Assembly (NCBI GenBank): GCA_963678705.1
Contig: OY783205.1
Span: forward strand, 7,068,001 to 7,132,000
Direction: 5' to 3'
From: Panorpa germanica
Taxonomy: Eukaryota > Arthropoda > Insecta > Mecoptera > Panorpidae
DNA length: 64,000 nt
The position numbers were made by a program, and so were the translations under genes. The notes below the pieces were generated by a model. The model made no database searches. It worked only from the letters and a program-made list of their open reading frames with translations, and was not told where the DNA came from. Positions 22,084 to 34,181 of the stretch are shown one piece after another. Position 1 is the stretch's first letter; each line of letters begins with the position of its first letter.

Positions 22084-22294
22084 AAAGCACTTTTTAGAAG
22101 TACTAAAAGTCTAGAATAATTTTTTTAGTTCTAATAAATAAATAAAGTTTAGTTTTAAGTAAATAATTAGTTTTAAATAAAATTAATAAAATTTAGTTTT
22201 AAGGTTGAATTGTTAAGATAGGAATGAAATGTATTAAGAAATAGAATACGGTAGATTGTAAAGCCGAAAGGCACACACAATTAATAATAAATAA
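22084..22294 (+). mobile_element. 5'-truncated R1/LOA-like insertion inside the I element
   Basis: The 211-bp insert ends with GTAGATTGTAAAGCCGAAAGGC followed by TAATAATAAATAAATA. This is the family 3' UTR, also present at 12,857 and 42,110. It is bounded by an 11-bp duplication ATAAGTATAAT (22,073-22,083 and 22,295-22,305). Excising it with one repeat restores a continuous ORF2 reading across the site, which confirms the boundaries. Confidence 0.85.
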
Positions 22295-22305
22295 ATAAGT
22301 ATAAT

Positions 22306-22939
22306 GGCGTGATCAGAAACTAGTTGATCCTCCATTACGTTCCATGAAAGTTGGCTACCAAGAGATGGGGTTGCTTATGATAAATCAATTGCCGACGCTG
22401 CTCCTGAATGGATGTTGATTCGAGTAGGAAAACCATCATTAAGGAACATCATGTTGTTATTGTCCATCACCTGACATATAATTTTACCCCTTGGACAGTC
22501 ATATGTGTTTCCCCAAGCAATGGCTTTAGCATTCCAGTCACCTAGAATTAGCCTTGGTTCTGGAATAGATCTTAATATTGCATTCAATATTCCTGTAGTA
22601 ATAGATGCTGTAGCTGGGGCATAAAGAGATACAACATTATTATGCTCATTACCCCATTTAATTTTTGCTCCTATAATTTCAATATCCCCTGAGAGGAATT
22701 AAAATTTTGTCAATAAAAATGTTGTGGTTTATTACTAGAGCAACGCCTCCACCGTTGTTATTTCTATCTGCTCTTACTAGTTCCATATTTCTCCATTTGA
22801 TTTTAAAGGACGGATCAAGCCAGGTTTCCGAGAGCGCGATTATTTCAATATTATTTTTAAAAACCAGTTGTTTAAGATTTATCAATTTGGATTTTAAACT
22901 GCGGCAGTTCCATTGCATTATACAAGTATTTTTATACAT
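22306..22939 (-). pseudogene. I-clade ORF2 endonuclease domain
   Basis: The domain starts at 22,939 with NTCIMQWNCRSLKSKLINLK, the typical Q.N..S...K...L opening. IIALSETWLDPSFKIK (catalytic Glu) and RADRNNNGGGVALVI follow. After a frameshift near 22,680, the frame at 22,587-22,375 has PRLILGDWNAKAIAWGN (the GD.NA motif) and ends ASAIDLS. The last part, SDHAIIL, lies at about 22,320-22,306, abutting the R1-like insertion. The catalytic residues are visible, but frameshifts prevent translation. Such endonucleases nick target DNA to start reverse transcription. Confidence 0.75.
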
Positions 22940-22970
22940 TATTTATTATGTTTGTTAACTAATATTTGTA

Positions 22971-24261
22971 TTAGAACATTTCAATATTCTGATTATCTGG
23001 GGGTGGAATAGTATGGTTATTTACAATTTTTGGGTTCAAATTATTAGTAATAGTTTCTGCTTCTAAAACTACTTCGTCAGTATCAATATTTTGGTTTATC
23101 TCCTCTGATTCTCTGATCTCTTCTGAATTCTCAATAATATTTTTGTCTAAATCAGTTTTCTTAACGAACTCTGATTTCTTAATTATCTCTGGTTTCTTCA
23201 CTTTATCGGTTTTATTTACGGGAATTGGCTTAGAGCGTTCGTTTTCCTTTGCCTTATGTGTATTGTCAGGTTTCCACGTCCTTTTCTTTACTTCTCGGGG
23301 GGGATCTGCGTGGTTCTGAAATTTTCAAAACTCTACGGATTTTCCTTTCCGGTTCACCGCTTATAATACAGTCTGTAATTTTCTTTTTATTTATACTTTC
23401 TTCCAAAGAAGGGAACTCAAAAAGGTTTAATGTAAATACCTCTTTCCCACGATCAATTTTAATTTTTTCTATATAGGTAGTTTTAGCTTTAGCTTCGTTT
23501 TTATTTTTCAATTCTAAGTATTTGCTGCAGGATCTATCGTCAGCTTTATGGTCATTTTTACAGTTGCGACAAAATAACTTCTCTTTCTTGCAACTTAAAG
23601 AGCTGTGATCTTCACTACAAAATTGGCAATATTCAGCACTTCTGCAGAAATTAGTGGAGTGGCCAAATTTCCAGCACCGACGACACTGTCTAATTCTCTG
23701 TATATACGCCGAAACTGGGTAAAGGATACTCTGGAAGGCTATATATTCCGGGATTTTATCCCCGCTAAAGGATATTAGGCACTTCCAAGTAGGAGTCTTT
23801 TTGCCTTCTTCAATTCTATTAAATCTAATAAAATCGGTAATTTTTGGTGCCAACTGTCTACTATTTTTATTAAAGCCTACTGCGTCATGTAGGAATACGT
23901 CCAGATTATCGGGGTGTAAGTCGATTAGTCCCTGCACTTCTACCAAATTCTTCGGAATTATGCTCTTGTATTTAGCTAGAACTATGGCGTCTTCTATGAT
24001 TTTATTAGCCAGAAATGGGCTATTGGTCTCCACCTCAATTTTTCTTTGGCTGACAGCAATAATGTTAATGTCCTTGTAATTTGACCGCAAATATTGTGCA
24101 ATAAAGGCAGGGTTTGTATTATAAGTAATTGGTATTAGAATTACCAAGCACTCTCCTGAATAACTATGTGGATAATAGCTGGTTCTTTTCCTTTTTGCTT
24201 CAAAGAGGTCTTTCTCATGAGACCTGTCATTCATAATTATAACCTCACTTTCACTTAACAC
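22971..24261 (-). pseudogene. I-clade ORF1 (gag-like) with three zinc knuckles
   Basis: The main frame (24,261-23,266, 331 codons) has an N-terminal RNA-recognition-like part (CLVILIPITYN, YKDINIIAVSQRKIEVE) and then three knuckles at residues about 190-245: CRRCWKFGHSTNFC, CQFCSEDHSSLSC and CRNCKNDHKADDRSC. A Lys/Glu-rich tail follows. The frame breaks near 23,260 and continues in another frame to 22,971 as an acidic tail (EIRESEEINQNIDTDEVVLE). The protein normally packages element RNA. All knuckle Cys/His residues are present. The start at 24,261 is the first Met, and about 185 bp of 5' UTR remain upstream. Confidence 0.8.
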
Positions 24262-24461
24262 AAATAAAAAAAAAATTTATTATCTATTACTTTGTTTTTA
24301 CACTTTATTTTTAAACTCCTTTTCCAATTGTATTTATTAAATAAATAATTTATATTTAGTATAATAAATTTAATAAATTGAAAATAATTTCAGGAGCAAA
24401 ATTTATTACAACATAAATACGCGATAGCTTTTTGTTTTTTTTTTGCACTATTGTTAGTTTA

Positions 24462-25204
24462 AGATATCTTTAGTTATTCATATTATTGCGTAAGTAACAA
24501 AGACTGAGGTCTAGCACTACGCTAGAACGTGTCTGTTTGTACTCCTACTACAAGAGATGGTTATCTACCAGCAATCGTACCAATATGCTAATATGCAATC
24601 CCGCCAAATTAAACTCGTGTTCCAACAGGAAAAGACGCTCCTTGTGACATTACTGTATGTGTAATATAAGCTCAATTATAATATTTTAAACTTAGAAAAA
24701 CTACATTAGAGAAAGATGTATATTTGGTCAACATGCACTTTTAGCCTGCGGCATGTAAATAAATAAGTGCTACTTTAGAGCATAGAGTAGAAAAATAGTA
24801 GTATATAATCCACTATTTCTTGCAAGATTTTGTGTCATTTCTATTACAATATGTTTTTAAATTTTAACTTTTCATATTCCATACTCTAAGAACCTAATGC
24901 CATATATGAGCTTCTTTCCTTAAATAATATTTAGAAAATAAAAACACAAACAGGGCAATGATTTTTAAATAAATTTTATTTAAAAATCAACTGTTACATT
25001 ATCAATTTAAAATTTAGAGACATACAAAAACATATCCGAAAATTGAACCAAAAATAATTACGAAAATGCTTAAAACTTAACAATTGCAATCTCCCTGGTA
25101 TTACGTAGAATTTGGAGTATGACATCTGTCAGAAACTGAAACAAAAATATTATTATTAGAACAAGCAAACAAAAACATAAATATTTATGTTTAAATTTAT
25201 TCCT
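24462..25204. other. No gene recognised
   Basis: Flanking DNA to the right of the I element. It starts with ACTATTGTTAGTTTAAGATAT, which also occurs at about 17,922 left of the element, so the target region already contained a short duplication. Confidence 0.4.
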
Positions 25205-25740
25205 ATATTCTAAATATGTTTGGTACTGAATTTTGTATGGTAGTTCGAAAACTACTAAATAAATGTTTTTGAAAATTGCCTATTTCGTAGAGAATAAAAT
25301 TATAAGAGATTTTTCCTTGAATTTCTTGGAGACCTGTAATTTTGGAAAAGCTGGAGAAAAAATAAACTATTTTTTTGCTGTATAACTTTTTATTCATAAA
25401 AGATAGAAAGGTGAAATTTTGCATGTGTATTACGCTATTTAATGCAAACATATTTCAAAATTTAGAAATTCAAAATTTTATGAAAGGGGCGCCGAGAAAA
25501 TTAGGGAGCTCGGTAGGAAACTTTGGAGAAAGCTCAAATTTTATATTGTGTAAGAATTGAATATCATATTAAAAAAAAAAATCCAAATTCAAAAATTTTA
25601 ATTGGGGGCACGGAGAAAGTTGAATATATGTATGTGGGCTAACTTTGCTATCTAATTTAAAAAAAAAAGTTGGTCAAATAACGAATAAATTAAAAATATT
25701 ATATTTTTTGTTGAAAAAAAAAATAATTTTATATATATAA
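25205..25740 (+). repeat. Diverged copy of the Helitron-like repeat family
   Basis: It shares AATATGTTTGGTACTGAA, GCCTATTTCGTAGAGA and GGGGGCACGG blocks with the units at 19,446-20,945, in the same order. The 3' hairpin and CTAG are not preserved, and internal indels shorten it. Confidence 0.7.
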
Positions 25741-28700
25741 AATTAATTGATATCAAGTTCAATGCAGCGAATAAAATCTACCCAAAATAAAATTATATCC
25801 AGAAAAGTTAGTGGCTGCTCATTCAGCATGAGGTTGTTGGGCACTAAACATGAAAAGGGGCTCGTTGTCTCAATTGTATTCAGGTACATTTTAATTTCCT
25901 GGAGTCGTTTAAGCTTCATGGAATTCATTAATTATTCACCTAATGGCACACGTATTATAAATGCGCTCTGTATGAACTACAGTCATCTTCGCATTTGTGA
26001 GTTTGGAATTTTATGCAAAACTACCCACATAAGTTGGACCACACAGTTCTGAGGAGGTGAACGCAGCAGGAAGAAAGCCCGTCGAGAAGCAGGGAATGAT
26101 AAAACACGAGCCATTGTAGAATGTAGGTTAATTTAGATGAGATAATTTAGATAATTTAATTGAGATGCCACTAGATTTATAATTGTTAGAGTTATAATTA
26201 AATTTACCTTAATTGAAATAAAGAAGTCCTAACGCAGCCGATAGGACGATCAGGTTGTTCAGGCGAAGAGCTGGGGCCCCTGCAAACAAATTGTGTTTTC
26301 GTTATTAAGAAGACCAAATATGTCAAAAATTGGGTTGTAAACCATATTTGAATTTCTATAAAACTGTGCTACATATTGATAAAGATATATTTTGTAAATA
26401 TACACAATAATTTAATAGATATTTTCAACGGAAACAGTCATTCTTATCACAATGGTAATATTTGTATGTTAATAACTAATACATGAAAAGTCGTATCTGA
26501 CGTCATTATTCTGTCTACTTATTACCGAAAGTGCGAAAGAGACAGTATACTTATTATACAAGGGCTGTTCGGAAGTAACCTCAGCCTGCCTATAAATAAA
26601 AGACCAGCACATATTTTCCAACATAGCCGCCATTTAAATTCTAGTACTTGTTATAGCGTTTCTTCTAATTGCTAATCCTTCTGCATAAAACTAGATCATA
26701 TGCACGGTATCTGGGACCACGGTATCATAGTTTTCGCACAAAGTTTTCTGTAGCCGTTCTGCCACAGTTTCGTTCAAAATAATTCAATCTGTGGATACGA
26801 TTCTTTAAACATATCAAATTTTCATAAAGTGAAATGGCGCGATTAATTTTAAAATGATCAGGCTCATACTCGTACGCTTTGTATTTAATCAAAGAGTAAT
26901 TGAACCAAGTTTTATTAAAATCCTAAATAAAATTAATTTGCATTGATATTTGCATGTTTCAGTAAAAATTTAAAATATCCAAACATAAAAAGTGGTTCAC
27001 AACCCAATTGTGGTTTCGATGGTATTAGCAGGATAATACCTGCTGTGGGATACGCTGATTTGAGTGTAACCAAAGTCAAAGACAAAGACAAATTGTTATT
27101 AGTTTGTAAATAACTGTTAAATATAAATAATATCGTAGATGGTGTCTACGCTTCAATGACGTTGACAGAAGAACAACTTACATGCTGAGTGTAAGAAATG
27201 AAATGATTATAACATTTTGAGAAAACATAACCATTGTTTGTATTTCTTAAAGCGGTACATACCACCTGATGACGTCATAGTAATGGTATTGGTTGGAACA
27301 AACAATTTGTAAATTAATGTGATAGAAAATTAGAAGTTCTATTGTCAGAATCAAACAAATAAAGACACAAATTCTATCAGAAGAACTGTTATATTAACTA
27401 ATGTTTCGAATTAAAATAAGTTCTGCTTTGTGGAGCCGCGTAAATTGCTCTATTGCTACATAACTTACATCCTTTTTGGTAAAATAAGACGGCAATGTCA
27501 TTTCAACGAATCATTTTACGTCAATAAATTAGGGCCCCAATAAATTGTGGACTAATGTCTTATTTCGGTTAAGACATTTGAACTATGGACCATTCCATAG
27601 AATTAATTTTAATCATTTAAATTGGAAACTTTCAATACTCACCATCTGTTGAAAATTAAAACTTAGAATGAATGATACAAAGTTGCTTTGCTGCACTTCA
27701 ACAATTCCACGCTAGGCGGCAGTGAATGGCTCTGAGCGCTACACGTGATAAAGGCTCTTCTGGTTTTGTAGGCAGTGGTCGAATGGTTTGGACAAGTTTT
27801 CATAAAGATACAATTACTAGAACGAGCATTCCATAAATGGAAATTTGACCAAGTGTTGTATTTTGGATTTCGCTTGCTTAACATGGAATTACCCGACTCT
27901 AGATGTTTGGCATCCACAACACAGAGTAGGAAAGAAGAACGTACAAGCTGAAGGAGTAATAAGGGTAACAAGTTAACCTAGTAACAGTAACTGGTACAAG
28001 TGATACTAGTAAGTGCTGAAAATTTACGCCGAGTATAAAGCCAAACAGGCTATTATTAGTTTATACCTGGTATAAATTTATCTGTCGTTCCATGTCATTC
28101 TATCCATTCGATGGATTGGAATGAGGGAACAAAGTTGGTTAACATCTCTCGCGTGGCATATGCTGTGACAAGGAGAGTGCTATTGGTACGAGGTTTTCTT
28201 ATTCTTTAATGGAGATTTATATTAATAAATGGATAACTATTCAAGTTGAACTTCGATATAAACTTACGGTTTGTCTCTCCTTCACCCTTTTCTATAAAAT
28301 AAAATAAAAATTCTTTATTAAAACATTCCGAAAATGCTATTCGTGCAAATAAGAAAATGGTGGTACGAAGAGTTTCAGAGGATAAAGGATAACTCTTAGC
28401 TTATTCTAACTTAAATATCCTGCTTTTAAGAATGGGAGCATATTAGAGTGACCCTTATTTACTCTTGGTGAAGATTTTCTTTGCGATTTTTCCAGTTTAG
28501 TGTGAATACATGAAAAAATATTCCGTGTAAAATTTCAGGTCAATCGGATAACGGCAAAGTGTGCCCTAAGAGCGTTGAAAATCGAATACAGAAAAGTGCT
28601 ATACAAACTTGTTGATCTGTTAAAAATGCATATACGCTTGTCATCTATCACTATTTGTGGAATAGCAAAAAGCTGTAGAGACAAACTACTGAGCTGATAG

Positions 28701-30179
28701 TCAAGATGAGTAGGATATTTAAGGAACGATTGAAAAGAGAATCATCACTGTCTCTCATCACAAACATTTCGCCGTGATTCCACAATTTACAGCTTATTAC
28801 TGCATTATCCATTTGAAATCTCTATGCACTATGTACTCCGTTCCAGTCAGATTCTTCGACAATGTAAGGCTTGTTAAATATAAGTTATATTTAAGCTGAT
28901 GTCAGACGGTTCACTTTTTGTTTATTTCTACCTCTCATTCGATATGAACCGGTCCAGCGATGTGGGACACGTTCATTCGTCTTTATGTGTATCTTTAACG
29001 AGTTTTGTTTAAAGTGTATTCTATTTTATGTAAAATTATGTAAATGTGTGAATTATTCAATCCTTATAAATAATTCCAAAAGGCGCGGCGGATTCTTTTC
29101 GTTCATTAGATGATGTTCTTACATTAAGGCCCCGTCGTCCAGGCAAGCTACTTTGTGCTGCAGTGCAGATCGAAGTAGAGTATCAACATGCATAAAATGT
29201 TTATATGTTTGACAAATAAAATACAGAAATATTCAGACATTTGCGAGTAAATCGTTTGAATGAAATATGTCCAATAACATATAGATGTAATATGGTTTGT
29301 ATTTATATTTTGGTCGGATTATATTATTTCATATAAGACTAATGTTTATTTAAAAGTTGCATTAAATTAACACGTTTTCTAACATTTTTAAATAAAAATA
29401 TATTGGTAGATAGTAAATGTCTGACAAAATTTAACGCATTATTTAGATATTGCCAAAGGAAATAATTTATTATCATCGGTACTAAAATAAACGTGATTTG
29501 AAATAAGACCGACAGTGGTGGAGTAGATGAGGGGCTTAATAATATGTTGTGTTATACGTCTTAAAAGAGTGTTGTAACTTTAGGAAAAAGTAGCTATTGA
29601 CTATAGAAACAAATATAAATTAAACAGGATTACTTACTCGCTGCAAAATACCAAGACAATGAGAAATCAAAAAGGAACAGGCAATAATTAAATTAGCAAT
29701 TAGCTTTCATTTGTATTGGTTTCAAGTTATTTTCCTTAAGATATATTTAAGAATAGTTTCCATGCAAGGAATTAGATCCACGAAGTTATGTAGAAAGACT
29801 CCAGGATTTAGCTATGAGGCTATGAAACTAGCACAATCAGAGAAAACACTAATTTGCTGTGAGTTTGTTTGATTTGGACTTATTTGACTACTTACGCACT
29901 GTGGTACAAATGGATATGTTACGTATCTGATATGTAAATAAGTCACGTGATGGAGGAAAGGAACGTCTGTTGCATGCAACTTCTAATATGATATATTTTG
30001 TTATCAGCTTTGTTATCAAGTAACAAATCAGGCCAACTTTAATTATTATTATCTATTATTTAATTATTGTTCATGTATGTATACTTATACTAATTTATCT
30101 TAATGCATGCTTCAAGGTTTTACATTCTTCCATATAATTATTAATTACAGTTCATGATTTCTAAATTAAACTTAAAAAC
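25741..30179. other. Long stretch without recognised genes (mariner scrap at 26,559)
   Basis: Besides the mariner-like scrap described separately, I see no domain on either strand. A possible LTR-like end lies at about 26,110-26,280 (AATAAAGAAGTCCTAACGC, then GC-richer DNA), but no partner was found. An open frame of about 100 codons at 27,663-27,971 (-) has no motif. Confidence 0.4.
26559..26840 (-). pseudogene. Mariner-type transposon relic, C-terminal end
   Basis: The plus strand starts ACAAGGGCTGTTCGGAAGTA, typical of mariner terminal inverted repeats. Read on the minus strand, adjacent pieces in shifting frames resemble the transposase C-terminus (KRYNKY, then NLNGGYVGKYV, compare .RYDKC.N..G.YVEK). 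The other terminal repeat was not found. Heavily degraded. Confidence 0.4.
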
Positions 30180-30670
30180 TATTTATATCTCTTCTTTTTC
30201 TCCTCGTGTCACTTTCTCTGTCCTCTGCTTCTCTACTTCACCATTCTAACCTACATGTTTCTCTCCCTTCTTCCATTCTCGCTTCCGCCACTCACCCCCT
30301 TCGTTGCATCCCCTCATTAATTCCGCTATCTTCTTTTCTCTCTTTATTTTGTTCTCACATGATTCTTTAATGTGCCACAACGTTTTCATTCCAGCACATT
30401 TTGTATATCCTTTCTTCTCTATTTTCCATTCTCCCCTACTCTACAATTATCCTTCTCTTTGCACTTCTGCCACTATTCCATTCCTCTTATAGTCCTTCTC
30501 TTCCTTCTTTTCGTCTCCCCCATTCCACACTCTTTCCTAATCTGTTTGTGTATCTTCATTAAGATCTCACATTCTGCCTTACTTATTTCTTTTTCGAATC
30601 TTCCTGCTCTTCTCGTTCCTTCAATTCTTATTTTGTCTCTTTTCACTTCTTCCATTACCATATACATACA
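30180..30670 (-). pseudogene. R1/LOA-like ORF2 C-terminal fragment
   Basis: The open part (30,667-30,473) reads MYMVMEEVKRDKIRIEGTRR and continues FEKEISKAECEILMKI. This is the same region as MVMEELKRDKIRIKTGE in the copies at 12,185 and 42,985. Beyond a frameshift, LWHIKESCE and a degraded finger follow. It is from a diverged subfamily. The 3' end is not clear. Confidence 0.65.
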
Positions 30671-30689
30671 TTACATATACAACATAACC

Positions 30690-30960
30690 AATGCAGTGCA
30701 TTAACATGAATGCGAATCGGTGCACAGGATATGAGACATGGCAGAAGAGACGCTGCAGCAATACGAAGAGAGTGGATGAAGAAAGTAGAAAGCAGAATGG
30801 GGAAATGTTACGAGGAAAAGAAAAGAACAGAAAGAAGAAAAGAAGTAGAACTTTTGAATTTATTTTAATTTTATAAATGATTATGTAAATTAATTTGGTA
30901 GTAGAACTTATTAATAATAATATATTGTAACGCCAATAATAAAATACATACAAGTTAGCT
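30690..30960 (+). pseudogene. R1/LOA-like ORF2 extreme C-terminus and 3' UTR
   Basis: In one plus frame (about 30,745-30,875) the sequence reads IRREWMKKVESRMGKCYEEK and ends VELLNLF, like the C-terminal tail of the family. A short 3' UTR follows with AATATATTGTAACGCC and an AATAATAAAATA end. It points away from the minus-strand fragment immediately to the left. Confidence 0.45.
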
Positions 30961-33130
30961 TTTCTGTTACTGTCACTTACTTCCAATCATTATTGTATTG
31001 TATAGGTATAGCTTCAATTTTTAAACAGAACATGAACAGTGAGTTTCACACCAAGGATACGTGTTACCTGAACAAACTAAACTATAAATAATTATTAAAA
31101 ATAAACATAGTAAACAGTAAAGTAATAACAGACGAGTAATAGAGTCCAGTAAGTATACTACGTAAATGATTAGTTCAGTTATGTAATACTTACGATCTGT
31201 TTTGTACATTGTTGTGTTAAATTTGTGCACTCTTAATTAAACAAAGATTCCTGCAGATTGGTTTGAAACTTACTTCCTGCATTTTGAACAAACAATTCAG
31301 AGTTTAGTCTGAGGACATAGTATGAAATCATGGATTTAACAACGTTAGACGTATTTCTTTAAAACGATCCCTACACGTTGATATGCCTGCAAGGATAACT
31401 GAAACATTATATCCAGGTTTAATTTAAAAAATGGAGAAACTTATGTCTAGAGAAAATTATAATATTGTCATGCATTAGTTTTAAAATATATAACAAGAAT
31501 CTGTTTTACTGCACGTGTTATAAAAAGAATGTCAGTTCCTGTTGATACATCGCCCCCACTTCCCCCCCAAGACACTGCAGAAACAAGTGCATAAATTAAT
31601 AAAGGCTTTGTTTAAATCGTTTAAATGGCAGCCACCAATAGATGATGATGATACAAGATGGTGTTTTCATAACGTGTAGATTTTCAGCCCATGTTTATAA
31701 CCGGTAGGACCCTTTAAGGAAGTAGGACTTCGAGTAATAGTATTACTGTTAGTATCATTATCTTTAAAGTTTGTTATTTTGTGTCTGCAGTGTCTTTGTT
31801 GTTGTCTGTCCTAGATTTACGGGTACAGTTGACGAAACCAAGAATATCAGTAAGTAAACGAATACACACCATCTGTTGCAGCAATGGAAAGTCGTTCGAT
31901 GGCAAAACGTAATTTGTAAAAATAAACAAGGTATGATTAGAACGCACTCCTGTAAGATAGCGCCTCTCAGAGGAAGTAAGAGAAGCTGATGCATTTGAGG
32001 CCCCGCAAAATCAAAGTAACCAGTTCAATTTATTGAGTTGAAGGTTTCTACGCGAGAGTTCTAGCCACCTTTCCAGTTCTCTCTAAGAGGCACTGCTCAA
32101 TCATTATTTAAATGATTAACAATTATCAGATTTATTTGATTTAAATAAAATAAGATTAAACTTGCCTATGCCTAAATACAAAACGACGTTAGAATGAAAA
32201 ACGTTAAATAAAGTGAAAACACACACACACAAACAAACGAACTGTAACGTCGTGTCAGTGTCTAGTTGAAGTTGTCATACTCACAAACTACGCACAACGA
32301 TGGAAATTATTTTATCGCTTTGTTTTTGTGAGAGATTTAATTTGTCGCACATTGAGCAAGTGAAATTTAAAATCCTAAATATTTCCATTTCATTTTCTGT
32401 GCCAACCCGTGGATCACTCTATCAATAACCCTAAAACAATGTGGACAAGAATCGTACAAGATTGGAACAGATTGAAACAAATCGTTGAAGATTCGTATAA
32501 GAGTCGTTAAAGATATAGATAAGTTGTGTGTAGAGAATCTTTATTCAAATCTAAGTGATTGCATTAACTTCTTCAGGGCTGACACTTATTTAGTGTAAGG
32601 AAATTGATTAAATGTTTTTTTAATAAGCCACTAATTTTGACAAAATCCATTTCTTTCAGAAATGTGTTCTATTAGGATAAATACACAGTACAGATAAATC
32701 TCATAAAACAAGATGATTGGTACGGAAAATTGGCAGGTTGAATAGGTGGCAACACTAAGCCAGAAAACATTTGCAGTAACTAATTCGTCAATAATATATG
32801 TTGGGATTTGGTCTGCAGAGTTGAATAAAAGGGACATTTTAACAAGTATATATTTAATAATACTAATTAGCAAAAAATTAGCATTGATTTAAAATAACGA
32901 TTGACATTCAACAGTGCTTACAATGTTGTCCACATTTCTAGAACCCATTAAGGTATATAAACTTATCGTACGAATACATAATTTAAAAGGATTTTTAACG
33001 CTCTACAACTATTATTTAAATATTTTTTAATAAAATAAAGGTCTTTTTAAATTTTTTTTTTAAATATAACTTCATAATTGCGAATTTGTTTTTGTTGACG
33101 GACATATACCTTTTTGAAATTTGAATTTCT
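30961..33130. other. No gene recognised
   Basis: AT-rich, with a short (CA)n run at about 32,219. Several short open frames occur without motifs. Two minus-strand spots (31,193 and 31,273) show CAG-N3-GTAAGT, discussed among the rejected items. Confidence 0.4.
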
Positions 33131-33137
33131 GTTTTAG

Positions 33138-33238
33138 GAAACCGATCGGATTACATCATTTACTTACAAAGGAAACTTCATAATTGTGACAAGGAGCACG
33201 ATGTGGAACCGAAAGAAGGAACAGAAGGTGCCATCTGA
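33138..33238 (+). CDS. Candidate terminal exon, unknown protein
   Basis: After a good 3' splice site (TTTGAATTTCTGTTTTAG) one frame is open for 32 codons to TGA. It starts NRSDYIIYLQRKLHNCDK, continues EHDVEPKEGTEGAI, and the stop is followed at once by AATAAA. Composition is protein-like and not low complexity. The minus strand of the same DNA also looks like an exon (33,168-33,234: 3' site TTTATTTCAG, donor GTAAGT, hydrophobic HLLFLLSV), so the coding strand is uncertain. I do not recognise either product. Confidence 0.25.
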
Positions 33239-34076
33239 AATAAACTACTGCTGCTTTTAGTCAAACATTATTTTATTCCAGTCTTACAAAGCGAAAAATA
33301 TAGAAGGTAAAATTTCTAAAAACAAAAAGAAAATGGAAAATAGTGACCAGTGGCCATTAATAAACCGAGCGACAGACAAAACTGTGAGTTAACCTGACGA
33401 ACTGAGACTGTTTTTGATTTTTAATGTTGTACAGGGGTAATAAGTACGTACGTGTTTATTTTAGACACCAAATAAAAATTGCGAAAAAGCAAAATTGAGT
33501 TTATTTGATACACCCCATAGGCACGACATTTTCTTGTCTTTTTTTTAAAAAAAATTTAAATTTTCAATTTAAATGTAAAAATTTTAGCTAAATAATCTAT
33601 AATACAAACATTAATAACATTAAATTCAATGAAACTGCATTTTCCTTTACGCTAATACATTTTTTCTTCAACGAAAAGGCCCCACTTGACTTATGGGGCC
33701 GTTCGCATCCCAAATGTACTGGATTCATGCCGATCGTTTTTAAATTATTACAAAATATTGACACTTAAAATAATTAACATATATAATCGGTATTTCATTG
33801 ACATATCAATGTTGACATATCTCTGTAACACGACTTAATACTAAGACCATATTTTATAAAACTCAATTAAATTAGTTAACCTAAAAAATGGATTTCTCAA
33901 TTCTAGTTCACTGAACACCGATACCTAACGAAAATTGAAATTGAGCGAATGATAAAATAATTACTAATTTGAAATTATTATCTATGAAAACTAGATTATT
34001 TACCACCTATTTTAGCAACCGTTTTGTGAAACATTAAAATTACGTTACAAGTGAATATCGGTGTAGTATTGTCCGA

Positions 34077-34181
34077 ATGATGATGGAAGCAATCAAACAA
34101 AGTAGACTGAAGCATTGCACTGAAGTACGCTGCATTAAACGATTGGGTTACATACTGGAGGAAAGCGAAATGGGGACAAAG
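34077..34181 (+). CDS. Candidate coding exon, unknown protein
   Basis: Three consecutive ATGs open a frame: MMMEAIKQSRLKHCTEVRC, continuing IKRLGYILEESEMGTK. It meets a good donor (AAAG|GTAAGA) at 34,181, and unspliced it stops ten codons later. Amino-acid content is balanced, unlike the surrounding AT-driven frames. No transposon family or host family was recognised. No certain partner exon was found. Confidence 0.25.

Larger units (their letters stand above)
17976..24461 (-). mobile_element. I-clade non-LTR retrotransposon, near full length, with 15-bp target duplication
   Basis: CACTATTGTTAGTTT flanks the element at 17,976-17,990 and 24,447-24,461. On the minus strand the order is 5' UTR (24,446-24,262), ORF1 with three CCHC knuckles, endonuclease, RT, RNase H, and an A-run at about 17,991-18,001. 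RNase H after the RT plus a multi-knuckle ORF1 fits the I clade. It is interrupted by an R1-like 211-bp insertion (22,084-22,294) and by two Helitron-like units (19,446-20,945). The RT core is missing at the latter. Several frameshifts also make it inactive. Confidence 0.85.

Noticed and set aside
25741-26300. Possible solo LTR near 26,110-26,280
   Set aside because: Only an AATAAA-like signal and a change of base composition support it. There was no partner, primer-binding site or target duplication.
27663-27971. 102-codon minus-strand frame with a hydrophobic start (MLPLLLLQLV)
   Set aside because: A signal-peptide-like beginning, but no domain, no splice-site support and a composition compatible with chance.
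29625-31285. Three minus-strand CAG-NNN-GTAAGT arrangements (near 29,630, 31,193 and 31,273) that could be 3-nt exons
   Set aside because: The three share no flanking similarity, sit far from each other, and AG close to GTAAGT is expected by chance at this base composition. Unlike the 34.9-37.5 kb array there is no repeat context.
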